DNA from: Planctomycetota bacterium | GTDB lineage: Bacteria > Planctomycetota > Phycisphaerae > Sedimentisphaerales > Anaerobacaceae | NCBI GenBank assembly: GCA_030605475.1 | Contig: JAUWIG010000040.1 | Location: forward strand, 1 to 64,000 | Reading direction: 5' to 3' | DNA: 64,000 nt | In this document: in pieces, positions 50,316-59,242 of the stretch | How positions within the stretch are numbered: position 1 is the stretch's first letter | How the letters are laid out: every line of letters starts with the position of its first letter | The notes under the pieces: model-generated | What the model was told of the DNA's origin: nothing | What the model saw: the letters and a program-made list of their open reading frames with translations, nothing else | The model's database searches: none | Program-made: the position numbers and the translations under genes

Positions 50316-51959
50316 GTGCGGGTTGCGTTGGGACAATTTAATGCTCTGGTGGGCGATTTGGCCGGCAATGCCGAAAAGATGCGCGATATCTACACGAAGG
50401 CACTTGCCTGTGATGTGGATTTGCTTATCTTTCCGGAATTAGCTATTTGCGGTTATCCGCCGGAAGATTTGCTGCTCAAGAATCACTTTTTAAGAGACGG
50501 TCGCGCAACTGTTGAGAAACTCGCCGCTGACTGCCCGGAGGTAACCATAGTAGTAGGTTTTGCCGAAAGTCATCAAGGCACTAATTACAATTCGGCCGCT
50601 GTATTGCAGGCCGGCCGGATAACCAAAATTTATCGAAAGTGCCAATTGTCCAATTTTGGCGTGTTCGATGAGCGAAGATATTTCCAGCCTGGCACCGAGC
50701 CGGCGGTAATCAGTGTAGCCGGACTCAATGTCGCTATTACGATTTGCGCCGATATCTGGGATGTCGAATGGTTAGCTGATTTCCTCGGGAACGCCGGCCA
50801 AATCCAAATGGTTCTGAATATCTCGGCCTCGCCTTTTCACATGGGCAAGACCGGGCAAAGGCAGGCAGTGCTCGGCCGCTGTGCGAAGAAATTTAACTGC
50901 GCTGTTTCGTATTGCAATCTTATTGGCGGCCAGGATGAAATAGTTTTTGATGGCTCAAGTTGCTTTGCCGATTCGACCGGCAAAATCGCAGCTCAAGCGA
51001 AGTCATTCGATGAGGATTTATTGATTGCCGATGTTGTCCCGGTAGGGGGGGAAGTAGTTCAGGTCAAGCCGATGCGGCCGCTGGTACCGCAGCCAAGCGA
51101 TTTGATTGACGAGGTCTATCAGGCCCTTATGCTCGGCACAAGGGATTACGCTCAAAAGAACGGTTTCAAAAAGACTTTGTTGGGCCTTAGCGGGGGGATA
51201 GATTCTTCCGTCACTGCTGCTATTGCGGTTGCCGCTTTGGGGGCTGAGAATGTCGTTGGCCTTACAATGCCCTCAAGATTCAGCAGCCCTGAGACGCTAA
51301 GCGATGCGGAGGAGCTGGCAAAAAATCTGGGCATTGAATTATTGACCATTGCAATTGAGCCGATACTTGAGCAATTCAACCAGGCATTAGAGACAGTCAG
51401 CGGCTGGAACAGCAAAGGTATCGCTTACGAGAATTTGCAGGCCAGAATCCGCGGCAGTATCCTGATGTCCCTGAGCAATCAGTTTGGTTTTTTGGTACTG
51501 ACGACCGGCAATAAAAGTGAAACCGCGGTCGGCTATACGACCCTTTATGGTGACACGGCCGGCGGTTTTGCGGTGATAAAAGACGTCCCCAAGACTCTTG
51601 TTTACAAATTGGCCGAGCACATAAACAAAATAAACAGCCGACAGATTATACCTGCCGACGTAATAACCAGAGCTCCCAGTGCCGAGCTCAGGCCCGGCCA
51701 AAAAGACAGCGACTCACTGCCGGATTATGATTTACTTGACAAAATCCTCAAGGGATACGTCGAAGAGGACAAGTCCGCACAGCAGCTCGTTGAAGCTGGC
51801 CTACCGCAGGACGTGGTCCGCAGCGTCATTTGTATGATTGACCGTAATGAATACAAAAGAAGGCAATCGCCTCCTGGGATAAAAATTACGCCGAAGGCCT
51901 TCGGCAAGGACAGAAGACTGCCGATTACAAATCGTTACAACTCTTGCGGCGACCGTTAG
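50316..51959 (+). CDS. nadE: Glutamine-dependent NAD+ synthetase
   Basis: 547 aa from the GTG at 50316, which has GGAGG 9 nt upstream; an in-frame TTG at 50307 touches that GGAGG and is unlikely. Residues 1-~250 form the nitrilase-type glutaminase (FPELAICGYPPEDLLLK with the Glu, YRKCQLSNFGVFDE with the Lys, ITICADIWD with the Cys). Residues ~270-547 form the synthetase (LLGLSGGIDSSVTAAIA, TTGNKSETAVGYTTLYGD). Makes NAD+ from deamido-NAD+. Stop codon is TAG inside a small hairpin. Confidence 0.96.
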   Translation: MRVALGQFNALVGDLAGNAEKMRDIYTKALACDVDLLIFPELAICGYPPEDLLLKNHFLRDGRATVEKLAADCPEVTIVVGFAESHQGTNYNSAAVLQAGRITKIYRKCQLSNFGVFDERRYFQPGTEPAVISVAGLNVAITICADIWDVEWLADFLGNAGQIQMVLNISASPFHMGKTGQRQAVLGRCAKKFNCAVSYCNLIGGQDEIVFDGSSCFADSTGKIAAQAKSFDEDLLIADVVPVGGEVVQVKPMRPLVPQPSDLIDEVYQALMLGTRDYAQKNGFKKTLLGLSGGIDSSVTAAIAVAALGAENVVGLTMPSRFSSPETLSDAEELAKNLGIELLTIAIEPILEQFNQALETVSGWNSKGIAYENLQARIRGSILMSLSNQFGFLVLTTGNKSETAVGYTTLYGDTAGGFAVIKDVPKTLVYKLAEHINKINSRQIIPADVITRAPSAELRPGQKDSDSLPDYDLLDKILKGYVEEDKSAQQLVEAGLPQDVVRSVICMIDRNEYKRRQSPPGIKITPKAFGKDRRLPITNRYNSCGDR

Positions 51960-51978
51960 TATTTAGTCGCTAAATACT
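51958..51978. terminator. Hairpin between convergent nadE and nitroreductase fusion
   Basis: Perfect 9-bp arms AGTATTTAG (51958-51966) and CTAAATACT (51970-51978) with a 3-nt loop begin at the nadE stop. It is AT-rich and has no T-run, so it is a weak terminator candidate serving two converging genes. Confidence 0.4.
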
Positions 51979-51986
51979 GTTCACTA

Positions 51987-53228
51987 TCATCTGTCAGCAA
52001 GGGCATCAGTAATGGCTTTGCCGAATTTAGTTGCAGCTTTTGGGCCGCTGCCGGTTATGATAAGGCCATCTTGTTCAACAGCAGCACCGGTATATGTGGC
52101 GCCGGCTTTTTTGAGTTTGCCTCGTTCGGACAGGAAACTGGTGGCTCTGACGCCGTCGAGCACACCTGCGTTTGCCAGGACCGTGGGCGCTATACAAATT
52201 GCCGCGAGAACTTTTTGCTTATCCTTTGCCTGGCGGGCGATGTCCAATGCAACCCGGCTGTCAAAATATTGGCTTGCCCCCGAACCGCCTATAAAGATTA
52301 TCGCATCGTAATCGTCGACAGTGATGTCGTTCACGAGAATCGTCGCCTCAGCTCTATTGCCAAGCATACCCTTTAAGACCGCTGTCTTTGTACTTGCTAT
52401 AACCGTTTCTACATTGGCCTTCTCAAGCTCGCGCTTTGTTTCAAAAAGCTCTTCGTCGCGGAAGTTCCCACTGGCGATAATTAACACCGCTCTTTTTGCC
52501 TTTGCGCTGTCCGTCTTTCGAGTCTCCTTTTCTTTTTCGGCTTTTTCTATTGTTGTTTGTCCTGTGGGGTAGCCAACGCAAATTATATAAAGTGGCTCCA
52601 GGTCTGCCGGCAGCCCGCAAACGCTGCTGACGCTCATTACGTTAAAAGCACCGATTGTTACGGAAGCCAATTCCAAACTGACGGCCTGCAGTTGGATGTT
52701 TTGAGCAATATGCCCAGCTTCCAATAACATATACCTTCCGGCCTTATTTCTATATTTGTAGGCAAGCTTTCTCTCCGAGCCTGTGATAATAATATCGCAG
52801 GCGGCATTAGCTACCGGCCTTTGCCCCAAAGCCGCTGCCGCCAATCTGCCCCGGATATCCTGATTGATAATTGCTTCCAGGCTGTGTTTGTAGGGGTTGT
52901 AGATAAACAAGCCCTCCCCGGTGGCAAAGTACAGCTTCATTGGGTAAATTGCGCCAGCCGACGGCGCCGTTCGAAAACCTCTTTGCTTTTCTGTTATGCC
53001 TTGGCCAGCCCAGGCCAATTGGCCAATCTGTGTAAGGTCGAGCCCTCGGTTTGTAAACCGGCGCACGCTTCGACGCCTAGCCAAGGCCTGCTCTAAACTG
53101 AGCGGCCCTGTCAGCCTCGGCTCGGAAAGTCGAATTATCTTAGGTGGCGAGACCCCAGACCCGTACTGACCCAGGCAAAAGGCCGCAAAAACGGCTAAAA
53201 TTATTACAAGAATTGTCAACCGTTTCAT
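51987..53228 (-). CDS. SagB-type nitroreductase fused to DJ-1/PfpI domain, exported
   Basis: 413 aa from the ATG at 53228; a start at 53246 would add 6 residues. It begins with a signal peptide (MKRLTILVIILAVFAAFCLG). Residues ~35-220 are the SagB/ThcOx-like nitroreductase (LARRRSVRRFTNRGLDLTQIGQLAWAGQG, TAPSAGAIYPMKLYF, GRYMLLEAGHIAQNIQLQAVSL), an FMN family. A linker rich in Lys/Glu leads to a DJ-1/PfpI domain (~240-413) with the nucleophile elbow LAAICIAPTVLANAG. Fusion of an extracytoplasmic flavin domain with DJ-1 is unusual. Function unknown. Confidence 0.85.
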   Translation of the reverse strand: MKRLTILVIILAVFAAFCLGQYGSGVSPPKIIRLSEPRLTGPLSLEQALARRRSVRRFTNRGLDLTQIGQLAWAGQGITEKQRGFRTAPSAGAIYPMKLYFATGEGLFIYNPYKHSLEAIINQDIRGRLAAAALGQRPVANAACDIIITGSERKLAYKYRNKAGRYMLLEAGHIAQNIQLQAVSLELASVTIGAFNVMSVSSVCGLPADLEPLYIICVGYPTGQTTIEKAEKEKETRKTDSAKAKRAVLIIASGNFRDEELFETKRELEKANVETVIASTKTAVLKGMLGNRAEATILVNDITVDDYDAIIFIGGSGASQYFDSRVALDIARQAKDKQKVLAAICIAPTVLANAGVLDGVRATSFLSERGKLKKAGATYTGAAVEQDGLIITGSGPKAATKFGKAITDALADR

Positions 53229-53507
53229 TTTTTTCAGTCCTCCCAATCGGTTTTTAAGGTGGTAAATTATAAATTGCTTATATTATACGCTCAAAACACT
53301 CAGCAGCCAGCCTTTTCAAAAATCAGAATCCAATGCCCAATATGCTTAATTTGCCGACCAGCTTTTCCCCAGTTTTCAGCAAATTGCCCATTACATCACA
53401 AAGCAATCTTTGCTAAAATTAAAGTAGCAGCCAATAAAAATCGAGATATTATTACATTGGCCATTTTTTAGAAACAGTTGTTTTAGTAACGTATTTAGGT
53501 GGTTTTA

Positions 53508-54248
53508 ATGGCTTTATCGCTTCGACAAAAGCTGATTATAATCTCATTACTGGTTTACTGGCCTGGTATCTTTATCCTTGCGCATATGCCCATCCCGCAA
53601 CTGGTTCGCAGTGCCCAGGTCTCCGATAAAACCCTTCATTGCCTTGCCTATCTGGTTTTGGTTTTTCTGCTGTGGTTTGCAGTCAGTCCTGACAGGAAGG
53701 TAAACTGGCGCAAGGCCGCTGTTTGGTGGATACTTTTCGTGGTGGTTTGGTATGGGGTTGTTGACGAAGTGCTCCAGGCCTATGTCGGGCGCAACCCTGC
53801 TGTTAAGGATTTTTTAGCTGACCTGGCCGGGACGCTTACAGGCTTAATTCTGCTTTCGTTTTTTACATTTTGGCCAGCATTACTTGTGGTAACAGGCATT
53901 ACTATTTTCCTTTTAACAAATTTGGCGAGGGCTAATCTGGCCAACTTACTGCCAATTACAAATGCGATGTTTCACCTGTTTGCCTACGTGTTTTTTACTA
54001 TGCTGTGGATTCGGTATATGAATAATTCCCTGCCGCTAAAAGCGGCCAGACCCAAGTGGCTGATAGTGGCATTAGTCCTTCCGATAAGTTTGTTGTTAGT
54101 TGTAAAATTATTTTCCGTAATTTTAGGCAGAGATTTCGCACTCCAGGATGTAATCATTTCTCTGACAGGAATTACAGTCGTCGTTGCCGCAATCTTCCTG
54201 ATTGCCTTATTTCGCCAAAACTTTACTGTGCCCCCCAGTGACACTTAA
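53508..54248 (+). CDS. VanZ-like membrane protein
   Basis: 246 aa from the ATG at 53508, which has TTAGGTGG upstream. The VanZ-type core SDKTLHCLAYLVLVFLLWF, then VVWYGVVDEVLQAYVGRNPAVKDFLADLAGTLTGLI, sits in the first half, with about seven membrane segments overall. The second half (LPITNAMFHLFAYVFFTMLW) may be a second diverged copy. VanZ proteins are linked to glycopeptide and envelope tolerance; the role here is unknown. It converges with the TIGR03790 gene, with overlapping stops. Confidence 0.82.
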   Translation: MALSLRQKLIIISLLVYWPGIFILAHMPIPQLVRSAQVSDKTLHCLAYLVLVFLLWFAVSPDRKVNWRKAAVWWILFVVVWYGVVDEVLQAYVGRNPAVKDFLADLAGTLTGLILLSFFTFWPALLVVTGITIFLLTNLARANLANLLPITNAMFHLFAYVFFTMLWIRYMNNSLPLKAARPKWLIVALVLPISLLLVVKLFSVILGRDFALQDVIISLTGITVVVAAIFLIALFRQNFTVPPSDT

Positions 54249-55474
54249 GGTTTTTTGAAAGGTCTGTACAGCGGGTCGCCTATCAAAACAAGCTGCCACG
54301 AGTTAAATGGCTTTGTGCGGTAGTATGCCTCAACAAGGCATCGGCCGTCGAATAGCTCGGCGAAAAATGCCTGCGGCTGCGGAAATGAATGAAGATATGG
54401 CTCAGCCACCGCCCCCAGAGTTGCGGTTACCCCGTCTTTGAGCATAGCCGGACACCACTGGCTGCTGTTCGGGTCGCGAAGGTCAACGGCCCCCCAGCTT
54501 GAAATATGGCACCCTATCGCACCGTCGATGAAATCGAAGGCATCGATGTATCTTTTCAGACTGTACCAGCCGCAGTACAGAACGGTAGAGGGACATTGGC
54601 CGGGCGCAAAAAGAGCACCAGTGCGTTCTTCAACCACGGGTATATGCGTTTGAGTCTTTATCATCGATGCCAAATCCCGCAGAGATTGGTCGATGCAGCC
54701 GATTGAATAAGGGGTTTTATCATCTGTAATACCACGTGAATCGATGTAAGCGGCGCCCTTTAACCCCGTTTTCTCTGCTGTTAGCGCTTTATCGATAAGA
54801 CCTTTGACTATATTGAGACCGGGCCCATCAAGGCGGCAGACCATAAGCGATTTGAAGTCCCAATACGGTATTTTATACTTTAGCTTATTCGGCTGCCATT
54901 GATGCAGTTCATAATCACCGAACAATACCATTGATAGTTCACTATCCACGCAAGCCCCTGTTTCTTTGCCGGTGATATAATCGATTTCGGACTGTAACTG
55001 AGCCAGTTTGCGTTTGATATCTTTCGTCTCTCTGGATGTGTTAGCTACACCACTCTGCTCTAACTGCTCGAGCGTTTTTTTCACCCGCTCTTGCTGTTCT
55101 TTCAATTGTTTCAGCTTGTTCTGCTGACCCTTTAGTGGTCTTCGCCTTCCTACCTTGATTGGCACACCGTAAGCTGTCAGCAGGCATCTAATCTTACCGG
55201 CAAATTCGCGACTGTATAGTTTCTTGCGAATCGGCTCAACGAGCTGCTTTTCATAACCGTCTCTGGTGATTGTATCGCTAAGGCCCGTTCCTAAAGGCAG
55301 GGCGAGAATATTGCCCACCGGCACGTCTCGCTTCGCGCAATAGTATTGGGCAAGCTGCACGGACGCTGCGACGTCGCTGTTTGCTATTACTAAGATTTGG
55401 TTGGGCTCCAGTGCATATCCCGGTGCGGCTGCGAAAAAAATCAAGCATGAAATAAGAACTGTTCGAATCCTCAT
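54245..55474 (-). CDS. TIGR03790 family exported protein
   Basis: 409 aa from the ATG at 55474 (AAGGAG upstream); a TTG at 55501 is an alternative. It has a signal peptide (MRIRTVLISCLIFFAAAPGYA). The family start is PNQILVIANSDVAASVQLAQYYCAKRDVPVGNILALPLG; later LTAYGVPIKVG, and CHISSWGAVDLRDPN plus FQWQLVLIGDPLY-like elements at the C-terminus. A Lys/Glu coiled-coil-like insert lies at about residues 120-165. The family is common in Planctomycetota and related groups; its function is unknown. Confidence 0.82.
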   Translation of the reverse strand: MRIRTVLISCLIFFAAAPGYALEPNQILVIANSDVAASVQLAQYYCAKRDVPVGNILALPLGTGLSDTITRDGYEKQLVEPIRKKLYSREFAGKIRCLLTAYGVPIKVGRRRPLKGQQNKLKQLKEQQERVKKTLEQLEQSGVANTSRETKDIKRKLAQLQSEIDYITGKETGACVDSELSMVLFGDYELHQWQPNKLKYKIPYWDFKSLMVCRLDGPGLNIVKGLIDKALTAEKTGLKGAAYIDSRGITDDKTPYSIGCIDQSLRDLASMIKTQTHIPVVEERTGALFAPGQCPSTVLYCGWYSLKRYIDAFDFIDGAIGCHISSWGAVDLRDPNSSQWCPAMLKDGVTATLGAVAEPYLHSFPQPQAFFAELFDGRCLVEAYYRTKPFNSWQLVLIGDPLYRPFKKP

Positions 55475-55499
55475 TTGTGCAAAAATTCTCCTTGGAGCC

Positions 55500-55533
55500 A
55501 AAAAATCAGCCCCAGATATTGCCGGGGCTTTTT
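55500..55533 (-). terminator. Rho-independent terminator after kamA
   Basis: AGCCCC (55508-55513) pairs with GGGGCT (55524-55529). On the minus strand the stem is followed by GATTTTTT, and the plus strand also has a T-run, so it could act in both directions. It separates kamA from TIGR03790. Confidence 0.7.
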
Positions 55534-55596
55534 ACAAAAACCTAACACCTGAAATACCGAACCACATCTATTTGGTATTAGTATCTAATGCTGATG

Positions 55597-56709
55597 CTAT
55601 TCCGGCCCGCACGACCTGCATGGCAAGCTGACTGGATAATCCCGGGCCGCTTCATCATAATCGTCGAACCAGCAGGCGTTTGGATTGCTTTTGAAAACCA
55701 GGAAACGCCCGCTATCCTCATCTTTAGCGGCCCGATGATACCTAAAATAGACAAAATCTCTCGTTTTTCCGACGATTTCTATTTTGCCGCTCGAATGCGA
55801 CATTACAAACCGAAGGCGCTTTGCCAGTCCGGATACCCGCGTTTTAGCCTGCTCTATAATCTCATACCCTTGTTCGATTGGTACTGTATAAGCCTTGTTT
55901 CCCAGAGCCGGCCGACACTGGAACACATAATATGGAGTCGCCCCGATAAAAGACAATTTGGCAAGCAACTCTGCCAGAACCTCTGGATTATCATTTAGCC
56001 CCCTTATAAGGGGCGTTTGATTTGCTACGATGGCGCCGGCTTTCTGCAAAAGAGACACTGCATTGCAGGCGACATCGGTTAATTCCCTCGGGTGAACAAA
56101 GTGAGTTATAAAATATATCTTTTTCCTTTCCGTGCTGTACTTGTTGACCATTTCCAACAAAGCCGGGTCGTCAACAATCCGATATGGATTGAACGTTGGT
56201 ACCTTCGTCCCAATACGAATTATCTGGACATGCTCAATTTGTCTTAGTTGCCGGATGATATTTTCAAGCTTTGGGGTTGTAAGTACCAGCGGGTCTCCCC
56301 CGGTCAGAAGTACATTGGTTATCTCTCGATGCTCCTTTATGTATTGCAGCGCCGCCGGCAGGTCCCGCAGATATTCTTTGCGTGGTTCTATGAAAACACG
56401 CTTGCGGAAGCAGTACCGGCATATGCTGTCACAAACATTGCTCACCAAAAGCAGTGCGGTGGAATTATATTTGTGCTCAAGCCCGGGCATAATCGTGTAG
56501 CTTTCTTCATCCGAAGGGTCAAGACGACCCCACTCGTCAAGCTCCTGCATATGTGGGATTATAATTTGGCGTATCGGGTCTTCGGGGTCATCCCAGTCAA
56601 TAAGCGACAGATAGTAATCGTTGCTGCGAAAAGGAAACTTGTCGGTAACATTCTTCAGCTCGGCTTGTTCCTGCTCGCTTAACTGCTCCAACTGCTCTAT
56701 TTTTGTCAC
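55597..56709 (-). CDS. KamA-family radical SAM aminomutase
   Basis: 370 aa, GTG start. Radical SAM motif CDSICRYCFRKR (around residue 93-100), NVLLTGGDPLVLTTPKLENII, IIRIGTKVPTFNPYRI, and GATPYYVFQCRPALGNKAYTVP. The PLP-binding Lys region reads MSHSSGKIEIVG instead of the glycine-rich GGGGK of clostridial lysine 2,3-aminomutase, a form seen in other KamA-like enzymes. Likely lysine 2,3-aminomutase activity (beta-lysine formation for osmolytes or EF-P), but substrate is unproven. Followed by a strong terminator. Confidence 0.88.
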   Translation of the reverse strand: MTKIEQLEQLSEQEQAELKNVTDKFPFRSNDYYLSLIDWDDPEDPIRQIIIPHMQELDEWGRLDPSDEESYTIMPGLEHKYNSTALLLVSNVCDSICRYCFRKRVFIEPRKEYLRDLPAALQYIKEHREITNVLLTGGDPLVLTTPKLENIIRQLRQIEHVQIIRIGTKVPTFNPYRIVDDPALLEMVNKYSTERKKIYFITHFVHPRELTDVACNAVSLLQKAGAIVANQTPLIRGLNDNPEVLAELLAKLSFIGATPYYVFQCRPALGNKAYTVPIEQGYEIIEQAKTRVSGLAKRLRFVMSHSSGKIEIVGKTRDFVYFRYHRAAKDEDSGRFLVFKSNPNACWFDDYDEAARDYPVSLPCRSCGPE

Positions 56710-56820
56710 GTATTTAATCTTGATGGCTATTCTCCTTCCTGTTTATTGGCCTTTGAATTACTAATGAAACTTAAGTCGCACCAGGAAATTGATTATTTCT
56801 TTAACTTTAGACACTTTAGC

Positions 56821-57438
56821 TCACTTTGGTTCCCCTTCTCCCCGCGTATATTCTGTTTCCGAATACTTTTTCTCGTAGATGCTCTTTCGCCTGAACACCT
56901 GGGCAATAGTCGCCAGGATTATCTTTATATCGGCCAAAAAACTCGCTGTTTCCACATATTTTACATCGAGTTCAAGTTTTTCTTCGCGTGTCAACTCCCC
57001 CCGTCCTGAAATTTGCGCCAGCCCAGTCAAGCCAGGCTTTGCCAGCAGTCGTTTTTTTTGCCGCTCGTTCCACTCCGTCATCTGCGAAACATACAGCGGA
57101 CGGGGTCCGACAATACTCATATCACCTTTAAATACGTTAAATAATTGCGGCAGTTCGTCAAGCGAATACTCACGCAACCATTTGCCCACCTTCGTCAGCC
57201 GAGGGTCTTCGCCGGATTTTGGACTTGCCCCGAATGGGTCAACGCCGAGCTTCATTGTTCGGAATTTATAGAAGACGAACGGCTTGCCATCTTTGCCTGC
57301 CCGCTGCTGCTTGAATATCGCCGGGCCTTTACTGCTGACTTTTATCGCAGTGATAATAACAGCAAAAACCGGCGACAGAATTACTACCGCTGGCAAGGAT
57401 ATACAAATGTCAAAAACTCGCTTGATAAGGTTACTCAC
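56821..57438 (-). CDS. Bacterial sugar transferase (WcaJ/PglC-like)
   Basis: 205 aa. N-terminal membrane hairpin (residues ~5-35) then KQQRAGKDGKPFVFYKFRTMKLG, TKVGKWLREYSLDELPQLFNVFKGDMSIVGPRPLY, and KPGLTGLAQISGRGELT, all hallmarks of monotopic phosphoglycosyl transferases. It transfers a sugar phosphate to undecaprenyl phosphate, starting polysaccharide or glycan synthesis. First of the envelope genes that fill the right end. Confidence 0.93.
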   Translation of the reverse strand: MSNLIKRVFDICISLPAVVILSPVFAVIITAIKVSSKGPAIFKQQRAGKDGKPFVFYKFRTMKLGVDPFGASPKSGEDPRLTKVGKWLREYSLDELPQLFNVFKGDMSIVGPRPLYVSQMTEWNERQKKRLLAKPGLTGLAQISGRGELTREEKLELDVKYVETASFLADIKIILATIAQVFRRKSIYEKKYSETEYTRGEGEPK

Positions 57439-57609
57439 AAATCCACACTGTGTAAATTTTAACCGAAATATAAACTGAGCTTGTTCTTAAACTATTCTAA
57501 ATGCTTTTTATTGTGCTTGCAAAGAATTATTCTGTGTTTTGCCCATCCAAATTTCGCTGTGCAGCCGTTGTTTGTTTGACTGCTTCTGCTGGCTGTTATA
57601 TATTAGTAG

Positions 57610-58555
57610 GTGAGTCTTTTAAAGTTAATGCGTAACACGATGGGTAAACTATATGTGGAAGCAAATTTTGAAAAAGAATTACAAAACCCTGTAACAAATG
57701 CCTTTTCCATCGATGTTGAGGGTTTTGTCGAATCCAACGTACAGAGCTTTCCCATAGATGACAGGTACCTTAACCAGGCTGCCGGGAATCGTGAAATCGA
57801 AACGAATACTTACGCTCTCCTTGAACTCTTCAATGAATTGAGCGTCAAGGCTACGTTTTTCTTTACTTGGAAGAATAGCAAATGATATTCCAAACATTGT
57901 TAAAGAAGCTGCCCTCGCCGGTCACGAAATCGGCTGCCACAATTACCTGCACCTTCGTATTTTCGGCATCGAAAAGAATGAGTTTAAGCAGAAATTAGCT
58001 GCGGCCAAAAAAGACCTTGAAGACGTATCCGGCCAACCGGTTTATGGGTTCAGGGCACCTGACTTTTCTATTACCGACAAATCCATCTGGGCTCTGGATA
58101 TTTTGAGAGAACTTGGCTTTATCTATGATTCAAGCATTTATCCTTTTGGGCTGCATGATGTTTACGGAATAAAGGATGCGGACCCTTCAGTCCACACGCT
58201 GCCAAATGGGCTAATAGAATTTCCACTGTCAACCACTGAGTTACTCGGCAAACGAATTCCTTTCGGAGGCGGCAGATACTTCAGGCTATACTCATTGCTG
58301 CTTACCAAGGTTTTTCTCTCGAAACTCAATAAGCAGGGCCACCCAGCTATGTTCTATATCCATCCTTACGAGGTTGGCCCGATTATACCGCAGATTCCAG
58401 GATTATCTGCGTATAGAAAATTCAGGCATTACTATAACTGCAAAAACGGGCAAGCCAGACTGAGAATACTATTGAAGGCCTTTAAGTTTGGCCCGGCAAT
58501 CGAAGTATTAAAAGGATACAATGAGTATGAATTTGAACAATCGGAAAGAACATAA
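57610..58555 (+). pseudogene. Polysaccharide deacetylase with apparent frameshift
   Basis: The first frame (57610-57885) has TNAFSIDVEGFVESNVQSF and ELSVKATFFF, then runs to TGA. One nucleotide on, the second frame gives LGRIANDIPNIVKEAALAGH, EIGCHNYLHLRIFG, YGFRAPDFSI, IYDSSIYPFG and FYIHPYEVGP to 58555. Joined by a shift at about 57865 (one extra base after TTTTTCTTT), the product is a normal XrtA-type deacetylase with catalytic D-V-E, H-x3-C-H region and the C-terminal family part. Either a sequencing error or a recent inactivation. Likely deacetylates surface polysaccharide N-acetyl sugars. Confidence 0.82.
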
Positions 58556-59201
58556 CCATAAAGTTGGTACGTATTTTGACAAGGCATCCATTACTTTTGA
58601 CACCTTTTACGACCGTCAGCGTAGCGCATTTATGCAATGGGTAGACAGGAAATTCCGCTCTGACGTATTCGAACGCTACCGTCTAACCTTTGAAACTATT
58701 GAGCCTTTGAAGGACAAGACCGTGCTTGATGTTGGCTGTGGGTCTGGTCCTTATGTAGTCGAAGCAGCCCGACGTGGTGGCAAACGAGTAGTTGGCCTTG
58801 ATATGGCCCAGGGCATGCTTGATTTAGGCTGTCAGCGTGCCGCTGCTGCCGGGGTTGCTGATGAATGCGAATTTATTTTAGGGGTATTTCCACAAGATTC
58901 ACCCCAGGAAACATTCGACTATGCTATTGTAATGGGTGTAATGGACTATATTGCGGACCCATTGCCTTTTTTATCGGCCCTGGCCCGGCGAGTCCAGCTG
59001 CGTGCTGTGATGAGCTTTCCGAGCAAGCATTGGTTCCGCACCCCTTTGCGAAAGGTTCGCTATTGGCTCAAGCGGTGTCCGGTGTACTTCTACGAGCCCC
59101 TCCAAATTGAAGAGTTATCGAAAGCTGCGGGGTTCTCGAACACCAAGGTTGAAAAGATACCCGGCGCGGGAATGGATTACTTTGTAACTGTCTTCAAATG
59201 A
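58521..59201 (+). CDS. Class I SAM-dependent methyltransferase
   Basis: 226 aa. Motif I is KTVLDVGCGSGPYVVEAA (residues ~68-85), followed by KRVVGLDMAQGMLDLG and FDYAIVMGVMDYIADP. Its start overlaps the deacetylase frame by 35 bp; it begins MSMNLNNRKEHNHKV. In this setting it could methylate a sugar or lipid carrier; the substrate is not clear from sequence. Confidence 0.85.
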   Translation: MSMNLNNRKEHNHKVGTYFDKASITFDTFYDRQRSAFMQWVDRKFRSDVFERYRLTFETIEPLKDKTVLDVGCGSGPYVVEAARRGGKRVVGLDMAQGMLDLGCQRAAAAGVADECEFILGVFPQDSPQETFDYAIVMGVMDYIADPLPFLSALARRVQLRAVMSFPSKHWFRTPLRKVRYWLKRCPVYFYEPLQIEELSKAAGFSNTKVEKIPGAGMDYFVTVFK

Positions 59202-59242
59202 CATCGATTGATATGGCCGGGATGGTAATATTGCACGACGAG

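Noticed and set aside
54763-54790. Another CCCCGTTAGA-type element in the TIGR03790 gene
   Set aside because: Only short partial words (ACCCCGTT, GTTAGCG) are present, without matching inverted arms; likely chance.
57883-57885. Selenocysteine at the TGA in the deacetylase
   Set aside because: The conserved sequence continues in a different frame before this TGA, so a frameshift explains it better; no Sec is expected in this family.
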